A stretch of DNA of 64,000 nt from an uncultured Bacteroidaceae bacterium (GTDB taxonomy: Bacteria > Bacteroidota > Bacteroidia > Bacteroidales > Bacteroidaceae): positions 1 to 64,000 of the forward strand of contig CAKQRW010000005.1 of NCBI GenBank assembly GCA_934271655.1, given 5' to 3'. The position numbers and the translations under genes were made by a program. Shown here piece after piece: positions 16,615-24,928 of the stretch; the stretch's first letter is position 1, and each line of letters opens with the position of its first letter. The notes under the pieces were generated by a model that had not been told where the DNA came from, ran no database searches, and worked only from the letters and a program-made list of their open reading frames with translations.

Positions 16615-17663
16615 TTCTGTTGATTTTCAAGTTGCTTGTTCGTTGACAGCAGTCCGCACGCTGCCCATATGTCTTGTCCTCTCGATGCGCGTATTGTTGT
16701 CGTTATGCCATGATTGTTCATGTAGTCGCGGAAATGTTCCATGGTGGACATGTCCACTTCTTCCAGAGGCACGCCAGGCACGCGGTGCCATCTGATGAGG
16801 TTCACCCGGCAGTCAAGGCCGTTGAGCAGCCGTGCCAGTTCGCGGGCGTGCAGCGGTGTGTCATTGGTGCCGCCAAACATGGTGTACTCGAACGTGATGC
16901 GACGCTGGTGGCTCCAGTCACGCTCTCTCAGCTCCTTCACGATGTCGGCTATGGCATATTGCTTCTCTGCCGGCATCAGGCTGAGCCTCTGCTCGTGTAT
17001 GGGCGAGTGGAGCGATACGGCCACATGGCATTCGCACTCGTCAAGCAGTCTTCGCATGTTCTTCTTCAGTCCCACGGTCGATATGGTGATGCGGCGCGGG
17101 CTCCAGGCCCATCCATAGTCGGCCGTCAGTATCTCGGTGGAGCGCAGCACGCTGTCCCAGTTGTCCAGCGGTTCTCCCTGGCCCATGTACACGATGTTGC
17201 TCAGCGGAGTCCTTCCTTCCTCAGCCACCAGCCGGTCCACAGAGTATACCTGGTTCAGTATGTCCGTCACCGTCAGGTCGCCGTTCCATCCCTGCTTGCC
17301 TGTCTGGCAAAACAGGCAGTTCATCTTGCATCCCACCTGGCAGCTCACGCACAGCGTGGCCCTGTCGCCCTCCGGGATGTAGACGGTCTCCACAAACTTG
17401 CCGTCTCCTGTGCCGAACAGGAACTTTATTGTGCCGTCCTTGCTGCGTGTCGTTTCTATGGGAGCAGAGCATCCCACACAAAACGAAGAATCCAACATCT
17501 CTCTGTTGGCCTTTGAGATGTTGGTCATTTCATTTATCTCATGCACATGTTTCACATATATCCAGCTTGCTATCTGCTTGGCTGTGAACTTAGGCATGGA
17601 GAGTTGCAGGCACACGTCCTGCAACTCTTTCATTGTCATTCCTAATAATGGAGTCTTGTTCAT
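16611..17663 (-). CDS. rlmN: 23S rRNA/tRNA (adenine C2) methyltransferase
   Basis: A 350-residue radical-SAM methyltransferase that methylates A2503 of 23S rRNA and A37 of some tRNAs. The CxxxCxxC iron-sulfur motif is clear (GCKMNCLFCQTG). The second catalytic Cys lies in the C-terminal SRGQDIWAACGLL segment (AACG). Met at 17663 (MNKTPLLGM) is preferred to the frame start at 17681 because family members begin with this KxxLxGM pattern. The stop overlaps the ATG of the DUF4837 gene. A hairpin separates it from glyA upstream. Confidence 0.94.
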   Translation of the reverse strand: MNKTPLLGMTMKELQDVCLQLSMPKFTAKQIASWIYVKHVHEINEMTNISKANREMLDSSFCVGCSAPIETTRSKDGTIKFLFGTGDGKFVETVYIPEGDRATLCVSCQVGCKMNCLFCQTGKQGWNGDLTVTDILNQVYSVDRLVAEEGRTPLSNIVYMGQGEPLDNWDSVLRSTEILTADYGWAWSPRRITISTVGLKKNMRRLLDECECHVAVSLHSPIHEQRLSLMPAEKQYAIADIVKELRERDWSHQRRITFEYTMFGGTNDTPLHARELARLLNGLDCRVNLIRWHRVPGVPLEEVDMSTMEHFRDYMNNHGITTTIRASRGQDIWAACGLLSTNKQLENQQK

Positions 17664-17712
17664 CTGTAGATTTGATGGCACATTGCTGTGTCTGTATGTT
17701 TGAATGGTTTAT

Positions 17713-17733
17713 TCGGAGGCGCGAAGCCTCCGG
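17713..17733 (-). terminator. hairpin between glyA and rlmN
   Basis: CCGGAGGC and GCCTCCG pair around a TTCGC-like loop just after the glyA stop codon. It lacks a strong T run, so it may be a partial terminator or an RNA-stability element. Confidence 0.55.
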
Positions 17734-17753
17734 ATAGCCTTTTGCGGTGCAGC

Positions 17754-19034
17754 TTACCACGCGAAGAGAGGGTAGTCCTTCATGGTCTCGTTGACCTCGC
17801 CTCTCACCTTGGCGATGACAGCCTCGTCTTCTGGAGCGTTGAGCACTTCCTCTATCCATGCGGCTATGCGCACCATGAGGTCTTCCTTGGCTCCGCGTGT
17901 GGTGATGGCAGGAGTGCCGAGGCGGAATCCTGAAGTCTGGAAGGCAGAGCGTGTGTCGAACGGCACCATGTTCTTGTTGATGGTGATGTCGGCTGCCACA
18001 AGAGCGTTCTCTGCCACCTTGCCTGTCAGGTCGGGATACTTGGTGCGGAGGTCAACCAGCATGGAGTGGTTGTCTGTGCCGCCGCTTACGATGGTGAACC
18101 CGCGCTTCATGAGCTCGTCTGCGAGCACGGCAGCGTTCTTCTTCACCTGGAGTGCGTACTCCTTGAACTCAGGCTTGAGCGCCTCGCCGAAAGCCACGGC
18201 CTTGGCTGCGATGACATGCTCCAGCGGGCCTCCCTGCTGTCCTGGGAACACGGCTGAGTTGAGCAGCTGCGACATCTTCTTCACCACGCCCTTTGGAGTC
18301 TTGTAGCCCCATGGATTGTCAAAGTCCTTGCCGAGCAAGATGAGTCCGCCGCGAGGGCCGCGCAGTGTCTTATGTGTGGTGGTGGTAACGATATGAGCGT
18401 ATTTCACTGGGTTCTCCAGCAGTCCTGCGGCAATGAGGCCGGCTGGGTGAGCCATGTCTATCATGAGGAGGGCGCCTACTTCGTCTGCTATCTTGCGCAT
18501 GCGGGCGTAGTCCCATTCGCGGCTGTATGCCGAGCCTCCGCCGATGATGAGCTTTGGCTTGTGCTCCTTGGCGAGGGCTTCCATCTCGTCATAGTCCACG
18601 CGTCCTGTCTCCTTGTTCAGGTTGTAGCCTACAGGCTTGTAGAGGATGCCCGATGTGTTGACGGCAGAGCCGTGAGAGAGATGGCCGCCGTGGTCGAGGT
18701 TAAGGCCCATGAACACGTCGCCTGGCTTCAGCACAGCGAGGAGCACGGCCGCATTGGCCTGAGCGCCAGAGTGTGGCTGCACGTTGGCATACTCAGCGCC
18801 GAAGAGCTGGCAGGCGCGGTCGATGGCAAGCTGCTCTATCTCGTCCACTACTTGGCAGCCGCCGTAGTAGCGGTGGCCAGGATAGCCTTCTGCGTACTTG
18901 TTGGTGCAGTAGCTTCCCATGGCTTCCATCACTTCATCGCTCACGAAGTTTTCCGAGGCGATGAGTTCGATACCCTTCAGCTGGCGCTGGTGCTCCTTCT
19001 CGATGAGGGAGAAAATAACGTTGTCTCGTTCCAT
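17754..19034 (-). CDS. glyA: serine hydroxymethyltransferase
   Basis: A 426-residue PLP enzyme that interconverts serine and glycine while loading tetrahydrofolate with a one-carbon unit. The active-site Lys is visible at about residue 222 in VVTTTTHKTLRGPRGG. The N-terminal IELIASENFVS and YAEGYPGHRYYGG blocks are typical. The length is normal. A well-formed promoter sits 65-95 bases upstream, divergent from the rarA promoter. It may be the first gene of a minus-strand run reaching to 10.4 kb, with a hairpin after it. Confidence 0.96.
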   Translation of the reverse strand: MERDNVIFSLIEKEHQRQLKGIELIASENFVSDEVMEAMGSYCTNKYAEGYPGHRYYGGCQVVDEIEQLAIDRACQLFGAEYANVQPHSGAQANAAVLLAVLKPGDVFMGLNLDHGGHLSHGSAVNTSGILYKPVGYNLNKETGRVDYDEMEALAKEHKPKLIIGGGSAYSREWDYARMRKIADEVGALLMIDMAHPAGLIAAGLLENPVKYAHIVTTTTHKTLRGPRGGLILLGKDFDNPWGYKTPKGVVKKMSQLLNSAVFPGQQGGPLEHVIAAKAVAFGEALKPEFKEYALQVKKNAAVLADELMKRGFTIVSGGTDNHSMLVDLRTKYPDLTGKVAENALVAADITINKNMVPFDTRSAFQTSGFRLGTPAITTRGAKEDLMVRIAAWIEEVLNAPEDEAVIAKVRGEVNETMKDYPLFAW

Positions 19035-19099
19035 TGTTTTTAGTGTGTTGTATATTTAAAAAATCCCTTTTTCCTGCTCGTATGTGTTGAAAAACTATG

Positions 19100-19130
19100 C
19101 AAATGTAGTCTTTATATTCGTCATATCAAA
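19100..19130 (-). promoter_or_regulatory. glyA promoter
   Basis: On the minus strand TTTG (19130-19127) is followed after 19 bases by TACATTTG (19107-19100), a full match to the Bacteroidetes consensus. Confidence 0.7.
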
Positions 19131-19150
19131 ATTAGTTCTGAAAAAAAACG

Positions 19151-19158
19151 TAACTTTG
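19151..19158 (+). promoter_or_regulatory. -7 element of the rarA promoter
   Basis: TAACTTTG lies 178 bases before rarA with no clear -33 TTTG. It faces away from the glyA promoter, 20 bases beyond it. Confidence 0.45.
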
Positions 19159-19336
19159 TGCCATATTATCACTAATAAGCCCTGTCATGCGGCAAAATGC
19201 GCCTTTGCGGCATCTGCACCACGGTCTGCAGTGAGTCAAGGGCGCGTGGCATGCATTGGGGGCAACATTGGCCTACGCCATAACAAGCATTGGCTAACGC
19301 CATAACATGTATTTACAATTTGTATATTGACACATT

Positions 19337-20605
19337 ATGAAACCATTAGCAGAAAGATTGCGTCCGCAGACGCTGGACGACTATATAGGCCAGAAGCACC
19401 TCGTAGGTGAGGGGGCTGTCATACGCCGCATGATAGAGCAGAGAAACATATCGTCTTTCATTCTCTGGGGGCCTCCGGGAGTGGGAAAGACAACGCTGGC
19501 CAATATTATAGCCAAGACACTGGATGTGCCTTTCTTCACGCTGTCTGCCGTCACGTCGGGAGTGAAGGACGTGCGTGAGGTCATAGAGCATGCCAAGTCG
19601 AGCAGCTTCTTCTCCGGGATGAAAGGCGGCGTGTCGCCCATACTGTTCATCGACGAGATCCACCGTTTCTCCAAGTCGCAGCAGGACAGCCTGCTCGGGG
19701 CTGTGGAGCAGGGTGTGGTCACTCTCATAGGAGCCACCACCGAGAATCCGTCCTTTGAGGTAATACGTCCGCTCCTCAGCCGGTGCCAGACATATGTGCT
19801 CAAGAGTCTGGAGGTGGCCGACCTGGAGCTTTTGCTCGACCATGCCCTTCATACTGACATATATCTGAAGGAGAAGCATATAGATGTGCAGGAGACAAAG
19901 GCTCTGATGCGCTTCAGTGGCGGCGACGCGCGCAAGTTCCTCAACATCCTTGAGTTGGTCACTGGGGCTTACTCTGTCATCAATGACGCGAATGTCACAG
20001 CGGCACTGCAGCAGAATCCTCTTGCCTACGACAAGGACGGCGAGATGCATTATGACATCATATCGGCTTTCATCAAGAGCATACGTGGCAGTGATCCTGA
20101 TGCCGCCATCTATTATCTGGCGCGCATGATAGAGGGTGGGGAAGATCCGGTCTTCATAGCGCGCCGTCTGGTCATCTCTGCCAGCGAGGATGTCGGTCTG
20201 GCCAATCCCAACGCTCTGCTGCTTGCCAACGCGGCTTTTGACACGGTGTCTAAGATTGGCATGCCTGAGGGACGCATCCCGCTGGCTGAGGCTACTGTGT
20301 ATCTTGCCTCGTCGCCTAAGAGCAACTCGGCCTACAATGCCATCAACTCAGCTCTTGAATATGTGCGCGAGACTGGCAACTTGGACGTGCCGCTTCATCT
20401 GCGCAATGCGCCTACAAAACTTATGGCGCAACTGGGCTACGGCAAGGACTACAAGTATGCGCATGACTATGCAGGTCACTTCGTGCAGCAGCAGTTTCTG
20501 CCCGACGGGGCTGTTGACGCTCGCTTTTGGCATCCTCAGGACAACGCTGCGGAGAATAAGCTGCATGAGCGGATGAGGCAACTCTGGGGCGATAAGTATG
20601 AATAA
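19337..20605 (+). CDS. rarA: replication-associated recombination protein A (MgsA/RarA AAA+ ATPase)
   Basis: A 422-residue AAA+ ATPase of the clamp-loader clade that works at stalled replication forks. Walker A is GPPGVGKT (residues 45-52), Walker B is LFIDEIHRFSKSQQD (near 109), and sensor 1 is the GATTENPSF block (around 135-143). The C-terminal tetramerisation region contains the typical SPKSNSAYNAI and LRNAPTKLM motifs. The length is as expected. It is a single gene that converges on the beta-galactosidase gene, with repeat element copy B between them. Confidence 0.95.
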   Translation: MKPLAERLRPQTLDDYIGQKHLVGEGAVIRRMIEQRNISSFILWGPPGVGKTTLANIIAKTLDVPFFTLSAVTSGVKDVREVIEHAKSSSFFSGMKGGVSPILFIDEIHRFSKSQQDSLLGAVEQGVVTLIGATTENPSFEVIRPLLSRCQTYVLKSLEVADLELLLDHALHTDIYLKEKHIDVQETKALMRFSGGDARKFLNILELVTGAYSVINDANVTAALQQNPLAYDKDGEMHYDIISAFIKSIRGSDPDAAIYYLARMIEGGEDPVFIARRLVISASEDVGLANPNALLLANAAFDTVSKIGMPEGRIPLAEATVYLASSPKSNSAYNAINSALEYVRETGNLDVPLHLRNAPTKLMAQLGYGKDYKYAHDYAGHFVQQQFLPDGAVDARFWHPQDNAAENKLHERMRQLWGDKYE

Positions 20606-20747
20606 GCCGTGCGGCAGGATGGAAGCATCCCGTGTCCGTTGCCAGAAGCCTGTGCTGCAGAGCCTGTGCTGTATGAGTGCATTGGCGGATGTCTGGCATC
20701 GATATATGGCGACAGGGCGTTTTTTTAAATAAAATTAAATGTTGTGG

Positions 20748-20906
20748 AAAGTGCCAAAAGTGCCAAAGTGCCAAGTGCCAAATCCTTTTTTAATTAGTCA
20801 ATATTACTAAAATTATATATATTACTACGTTTTTGGCACTTTGGCACTTTGGCACTTTTGGCACTTTTGGCACTTTGCTGTGGCTATGTGCATGTTTTTG
20901 CGAGTT
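20748..20906 (+). repeat. palindromic arm-and-core element, copy B
   Basis: The left arm (20748-20782) is repeated GTGCCAAA; the right arm (20831-20877) is repeated GGCACTTT, so the arms pair. The core between them (AATATTACTAAAATTATATA, then TATTACTACGTTTTT) aligns with the core of copy A in the same orientation. After the right arm, TGTGGCTATGTGCATG matches the GTGCAAGACTTGCGCATG flank of copy A. The arm word differs from copies A and C. Confidence 0.8.
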
Positions 20907-21065
20907 ATGCTGGTGTGACTTTTAGTTGGTTTTTTGCGAAAAAAGATGCTGTTTTCCGAGGGTGCACATGAAGTGATGACCGCATGTCTCGTCGTTGCTT
21001 CTTGTTTTGTCAAGTCTGTTGGCTATGTATTGTTGTGGTCAGCTTGCGTCAAGTGCTGTTTTGCT

Positions 21066-21222
21066 GTATCTAACCCTTATGCTAACGGTGTCTAAACCAT
21101 ATCTTCGAGAAAACAGGCTTTGATATATCTAATATAACCCTTATGGTTACTACTTCAAACCCTTAGGCTTTCGGTGTCTAATCCTTATGTTAACGACTTC
21201 TAAACCTTAGGGTTTCGGAATC
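21066..21222. repeat. CCTTA array beside copy B
   Basis: About five degenerate units built on (A)CCCTTATGCTAACG, CCCTTAGGCTTTCGG and CCTTATGTTAACGAC, spaced about 25-50 bases apart and separated by TCTAA. They resemble the CCTTAGGATAACG array near copy A. No gene is visible between 20606 and 21372. Confidence 0.7.
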
Positions 21223-21271
21223 AAAAAAAGCAGAAGGAGCTGTGTCCCGCTTGGGGACGCAGCTCCTTCTG
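21223..21271 (-). terminator. terminator of the beta-galactosidase gene
   Basis: CAGAAGGAGCTG and CAGCTCCTTCTG enclose a short inner pairing (TGTCCC/GGGGACG). On the minus strand the stem ends in CTTTTTTT, giving a strong Rho-independent terminator. Confidence 0.9.
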
Positions 21272-21372
21272 TCGTTTTGTTGCTTGGCAGCGGACTTGGC
21301 TGGTCCGCTGCCTTGTCATTGCTTCAGACGGCTCTCATGGTGTATGTGTGAGCGCTCGTCTGGCTGTGTGGT

Positions 21373-24300
21373 TTATCTCACTGGAGAGATGATATAAGTG
21401 TAAGTGTAGTCTTTGTAAGGCATCTGGTACTCAGAGCGTGGCCATGCACCCCAAGAGTTGACGCAGCCTATGCCCATAGAGCGCGATGCGATGTGGAGGT
21501 CGGTGAATGGACGTTCCACGAGGTCGCCGCTGTGGTACTGCTTCTTCTCCCTTGATGGCTGGAGGTCGTCCTCTGTGTAGTTGAGAGCCTGGCACTCGAG
21601 AGGCTCAGTGCCCTCAAACTTCAGTCCCTTGCCCTCTGCGTTGGTCACAGCCCAATAGCGCACGCCTGTCTTTGTGCCGTTCTCCTGTGGGCGCACATAG
21701 CCCCAGAACTGCTCCTCCACAGTCTGGTTCCAGATGCCGAGGTTCTGGCTGTAAGCACGGTCGATGTAGTTCTCGTGAGGACCCTTGCCGTAGTACTCTA
21801 TGTTGGAGAATTCCTTAGGCATCTGCATCTGCATGCCGTAGCGCATGAGCTGTGGCTTGTCTTTAGCCTCTGGGTTGACGGTCAGATCCTGAGTGACAAC
21901 GAGTTTGCCGGCTGGAGTCATGGTGTAGGTAAGCTTGACCTTGGCGTCCAGGTTCTTTATCTCATACTCGGCTGTCACTACATAGTTGACGCCGTCCTTC
22001 TTGATGTCGAAGCTCTTCTTGTCGAGGTGAGGGTGCTGCCAAGCCGCCAGGCGGTTCTGGAGTCCTGCTCCGAAGTCGTTGTCGGTGGCTGCGCGCCAGA
22101 AGTCGGGAGTGAGCTCAGACTCGTCTGTGATCATCTGCTTGCCGTCCACGTCGATGTATGCCACGAAGCCTGTGTGCTTGCTGAATGTCACATCGACCCC
22201 ATTGGCTGAGAGCACTGCATAGACAGCCCTGTCGTCGAGCGACACTGCTGGAGCGTTCTTGGATGCGGCTGGCTGTGCGGTGATGGCCTTGGCGTCTGGG
22301 AACTGGTAAGAAGATATGCTGAACTGGTTGTGTGCCACCTTCTCGCCTGCGCTGAGCACGCCCTGGTTGGCTGAGAGGCAGAAGTCCACGTTGACAAGCA
22401 CTTCCTTGCCCTTGTATGTCTCGTCGGCGGCAGCCTTGGCTATGTCGTCAATAGTGACGATGGCCTTAGCCTGTGGCTTGATGTTCATCTTGCTGATGTC
22501 CACCGAGCCCTTGCCTGCGCTCTTGCCGTCCACAAGCACCTCATAGTTCATGATGACATAGTCGAGCGGCTGGAAGAAGTTCTCGTTGAAGACCTCCACC
22601 TTGCCGGCCTTGGCGTCTGTGAGAGTGGCCCAGATGTTCTGGTAGTAGTACTGAATCTCGTAGGCGTGTGGGTTTGGCACGCGGTCGGGGTTGATCACGC
22701 CGTTGCAGTTGAAGTTGTTGTCAGATGCCGGGAAGCGTCCGTAGTCGCCGCCGTAAGTCCATATCTGCTTGCCTGTCACCTTGCTTGTGCCACGGAAGCC
22801 CTGGTCCACGAAGTCCCAGATGTAGCCGCCCTGGTAGTTGGGGTACTTGCGCACGAGGTCCCAGTATTCCTTGAAGCCGCCTCCGGAGTTGCCCATGGTG
22901 TGGGCATACTCGCACTGGATGAGCGGGCGTGGGTTGTTCTCGCTGCAGTAGTGCTCGCAGTGTCCGTAGTCAGCGTACATAGGGCAGTAGATATCGGTCT
23001 TGCCGTTCTTGCCTGCCTGCTCATACTGGCATGGCCTTGATGGGTCGTAAGCCTTCACGAAGTCGTATGCGTCCTCAAAGTTCTTGCCGTATCCAGACTC
23101 GTTGCCGAGCGACCACACGATGATGGAAGGGTGGTTCTTCAGCACGTATATGTTATGGCGCTGGCGCTCTATGTGCATGTCGTGGAAGCGCGCGTCCTTA
23201 GAGAGCGACTTGTCGCCGTAGCCCATTCCGTGGCTCTCGATGTTTGACTCTGCTGTGACATAGATGCCGTAGATGTCGCACAGCTCATACCATCGTGGAT
23301 CGTCGGGATAGTGGCATGTGCGCACGGCGTTCATGTTGAGCTGCTTCATCACCTTGATGTCCTGTATCATGCGGTCTACAGACACCACATATCCCTTGTC
23401 GGGGTCAAGCTCGTGGCGGTCTGCTCCCTTGATGAGCACAGGCTGTCCGTTGACGAGCAGCTGCTGGTTCTTCACCTCCACCTTGCGGAAGCCCACGCGC
23501 TGCGGTATGCACTCGATGAGCTTGCTGCCGTCGTAGAGGGATACGTAGAGTGTGTAGAGGTTTGGCGTCTCGGCCGACCATCTCTCCACATTGTTGAACT
23601 TGTCATATGAGAAAGCCACAGGAGCGTTGTCCTTTATGGCGAGCGACTCGTCGAGCACAGTCTTGCCCTCTGGGCTTACCAGGCGCAGCTTCACGGTCTT
23701 GCCCTTGCCTGCCACGATGTTGAGCTTGCCAGAGAGCACTCCGTCTTTATAGCCGTTCTTGAGGTCGGGAGTGATGAAGAGATCCTCGATGTGGCTCTGA
23801 GGGCGAGAGTAGAGATACACCTCGCGGGCTATGCCGCAGAGGCGCCAGAAGTCCTGGTCCTCGTTCCATGAGCCGTCGCACCAGCGCATCACCTGCATGG
23901 CGATGAGGTTCTTCTTGCCTGGCACGATATATTTTGTCACGTCAAACTCGGCCGCCACCTTGCTGTCCTCGCTGTAGCCTACATACTTGCCGTTCACGTA
24001 GAGTGTCACGTTGGATGTGGCGGAGCCTATGTGCATGTACACCTTCTCGCCTTTCCAGTCGGCTGGCACAGAGAATGTCTGGCGGTACGAACCCACGTGG
24101 TTGCCCTTGTCCTGCACCATTGGCGGCTCGCATGTCCAGTCTGAGCGCCAGGCATAGCAGTTGTTCACGTAGATGGCATCGCCGTAGCCGTTCATCTCCC
24201 AGTTGCCAGGCACAGGCATGGTGCCCCACTTGGAGTCGTCGTAGTTCACGGCGAAGAAGTTGGCTGGACGCTCGTTGGCATTGGCCACCCAGTTGAACTT

Positions 24301-24528
24301 CCACTTGCCTTCCAGCGACATGTATCGTGTCGACTTGGCTTTAGGATTGTGCTGCGGCATCTGCGACCTTTCGGCAAGAGCCTCGCTCTCGTAGGCGAAA
24401 TAGTTGGCCACGTCTGTCTTTCGGTTGATCTCGTTCACGGCAGGGTCACACCACACGGGCTTCTTCTGGGCCTGTGCCGACAGTGAGCTGACAGCCATGA
24501 GGGAAAGAAAACATAGTTTAAAATTCAT
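21373..24528 (-). CDS. GH2 beta-galactosidase, secreted
   Basis: A 1051-residue glycoside hydrolase family 2 enzyme of the long LacZ type. Start 24528 gives a clean signal peptide (MNFKLCFLSLMAV...SAQAQ); the frame begins ten residues earlier. The order is sugar-binding jelly roll, Ig-like domain, TIM barrel and C-terminal Bgal_small domain. The acid/base Glu477 is in SLGNESGYG and the nucleophile Glu540 in IQCEYAHTMGNS. Export suggests action in the periplasm on galactosides freed from host or plant glycans. No SusC/D pair or regulator is adjacent, so it is outside a polysaccharide utilisation locus. Promoter and terminator are both visible. The exact linkage is unknown. Confidence 0.93.
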   Translation of the reverse strand: MNFKLCFLSLMAVSSLSAQAQKKPVWCDPAVNEINRKTDVANYFAYESEALAERSQMPQHNPKAKSTRYMSLEGKWKFNWVANANERPANFFAVNYDDSKWGTMPVPGNWEMNGYGDAIYVNNCYAWRSDWTCEPPMVQDKGNHVGSYRQTFSVPADWKGEKVYMHIGSATSNVTLYVNGKYVGYSEDSKVAAEFDVTKYIVPGKKNLIAMQVMRWCDGSWNEDQDFWRLCGIAREVYLYSRPQSHIEDLFITPDLKNGYKDGVLSGKLNIVAGKGKTVKLRLVSPEGKTVLDESLAIKDNAPVAFSYDKFNNVERWSAETPNLYTLYVSLYDGSKLIECIPQRVGFRKVEVKNQQLLVNGQPVLIKGADRHELDPDKGYVVSVDRMIQDIKVMKQLNMNAVRTCHYPDDPRWYELCDIYGIYVTAESNIESHGMGYGDKSLSKDARFHDMHIERQRHNIYVLKNHPSIIVWSLGNESGYGKNFEDAYDFVKAYDPSRPCQYEQAGKNGKTDIYCPMYADYGHCEHYCSENNPRPLIQCEYAHTMGNSGGGFKEYWDLVRKYPNYQGGYIWDFVDQGFRGTSKVTGKQIWTYGGDYGRFPASDNNFNCNGVINPDRVPNPHAYEIQYYYQNIWATLTDAKAGKVEVFNENFFQPLDYVIMNYEVLVDGKSAGKGSVDISKMNIKPQAKAIVTIDDIAKAAADETYKGKEVLVNVDFCLSANQGVLSAGEKVAHNQFSISSYQFPDAKAITAQPAASKNAPAVSLDDRAVYAVLSANGVDVTFSKHTGFVAYIDVDGKQMITDESELTPDFWRAATDNDFGAGLQNRLAAWQHPHLDKKSFDIKKDGVNYVVTAEYEIKNLDAKVKLTYTMTPAGKLVVTQDLTVNPEAKDKPQLMRYGMQMQMPKEFSNIEYYGKGPHENYIDRAYSQNLGIWNQTVEEQFWGYVRPQENGTKTGVRYWAVTNAEGKGLKFEGTEPLECQALNYTEDDLQPSREKKQYHSGDLVERPFTDLHIASRSMGIGCVNSWGAWPRSEYQMPYKDYTYTYIISPVR

Positions 24529-24634
24529 GGTTAATAATTGTTTAATTGGTTTGTTCATTATTCAGTTAGCAGCCGATGCTGGCTTTTCTGCTCTTTTCAG
24601 CCGCTGCTTGGCGCGGGATTGCCAAATTGAATCA

Positions 24635-24666
24635 CAAAGATACAAACTTTTTTTTGTTTCAGCAAA
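24635..24666 (-). promoter_or_regulatory. promoter of the beta-galactosidase gene
   Basis: On the minus strand TTTG (24666-24663) is followed after 20 bases by TATCTTTG (24642-24635), a full consensus match. Confidence 0.75.
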
Positions 24667-24704
24667 GCCAATGCCGTTTTATTAGTTTTTTTTCCACGAT
24701 TTAT

Positions 24705-24735
24705 TTTGTCCGTACAAAGAAAAACCGTACCTTTG
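24705..24735 (+). promoter_or_regulatory. promoter of the methylmalonyl-CoA mutase operon
   Basis: TTTG (24705-24708), 19 bases, then TACCTTTG (24728-24735). The predicted leader of about 185 bases runs to the mutA start. Confidence 0.75.
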
Positions 24736-24776
24736 TGTGCTTTACAGCTGCGTGGCGTCGCAAAAAGAAGCGTCTT

Positions 24777-24855
24777 CATGTAGACAAGCCGCCAGCCCTA
24801 TACATGTAGACAAGCCACTGGCCCTATATATATAATAATGTACAGGCGGCTATGA
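24777..24855. repeat. duplicated 26-bp segment and hairpin in the mutA leader
   Basis: The unit beginning CATGTAGACAAGCC at 24777 is repeated at 24803 with small changes (CCGCCAGCCC versus CCACTGGCCC). AGCCGCC (24787-24793) can pair with GGCGGCT (about 24846-24852), bracketing the second copy. It lies inside the predicted 5' leader. Confidence 0.65.
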
Positions 24856-24928
24856 GCTGCGCAAGGCATGACAATCATAAAAAAATGAAGTGAAAATCTT
24901 TTAAACATCAATTTTAAAAATATATTTT

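Noticed and set aside
24777..24855. Cobalamin riboswitch before mutAB
   Set aside because: Only a GCCACTG word is present, inside a simple duplication. The AGCCAGG-type B12 box and surrounding helices are missing.
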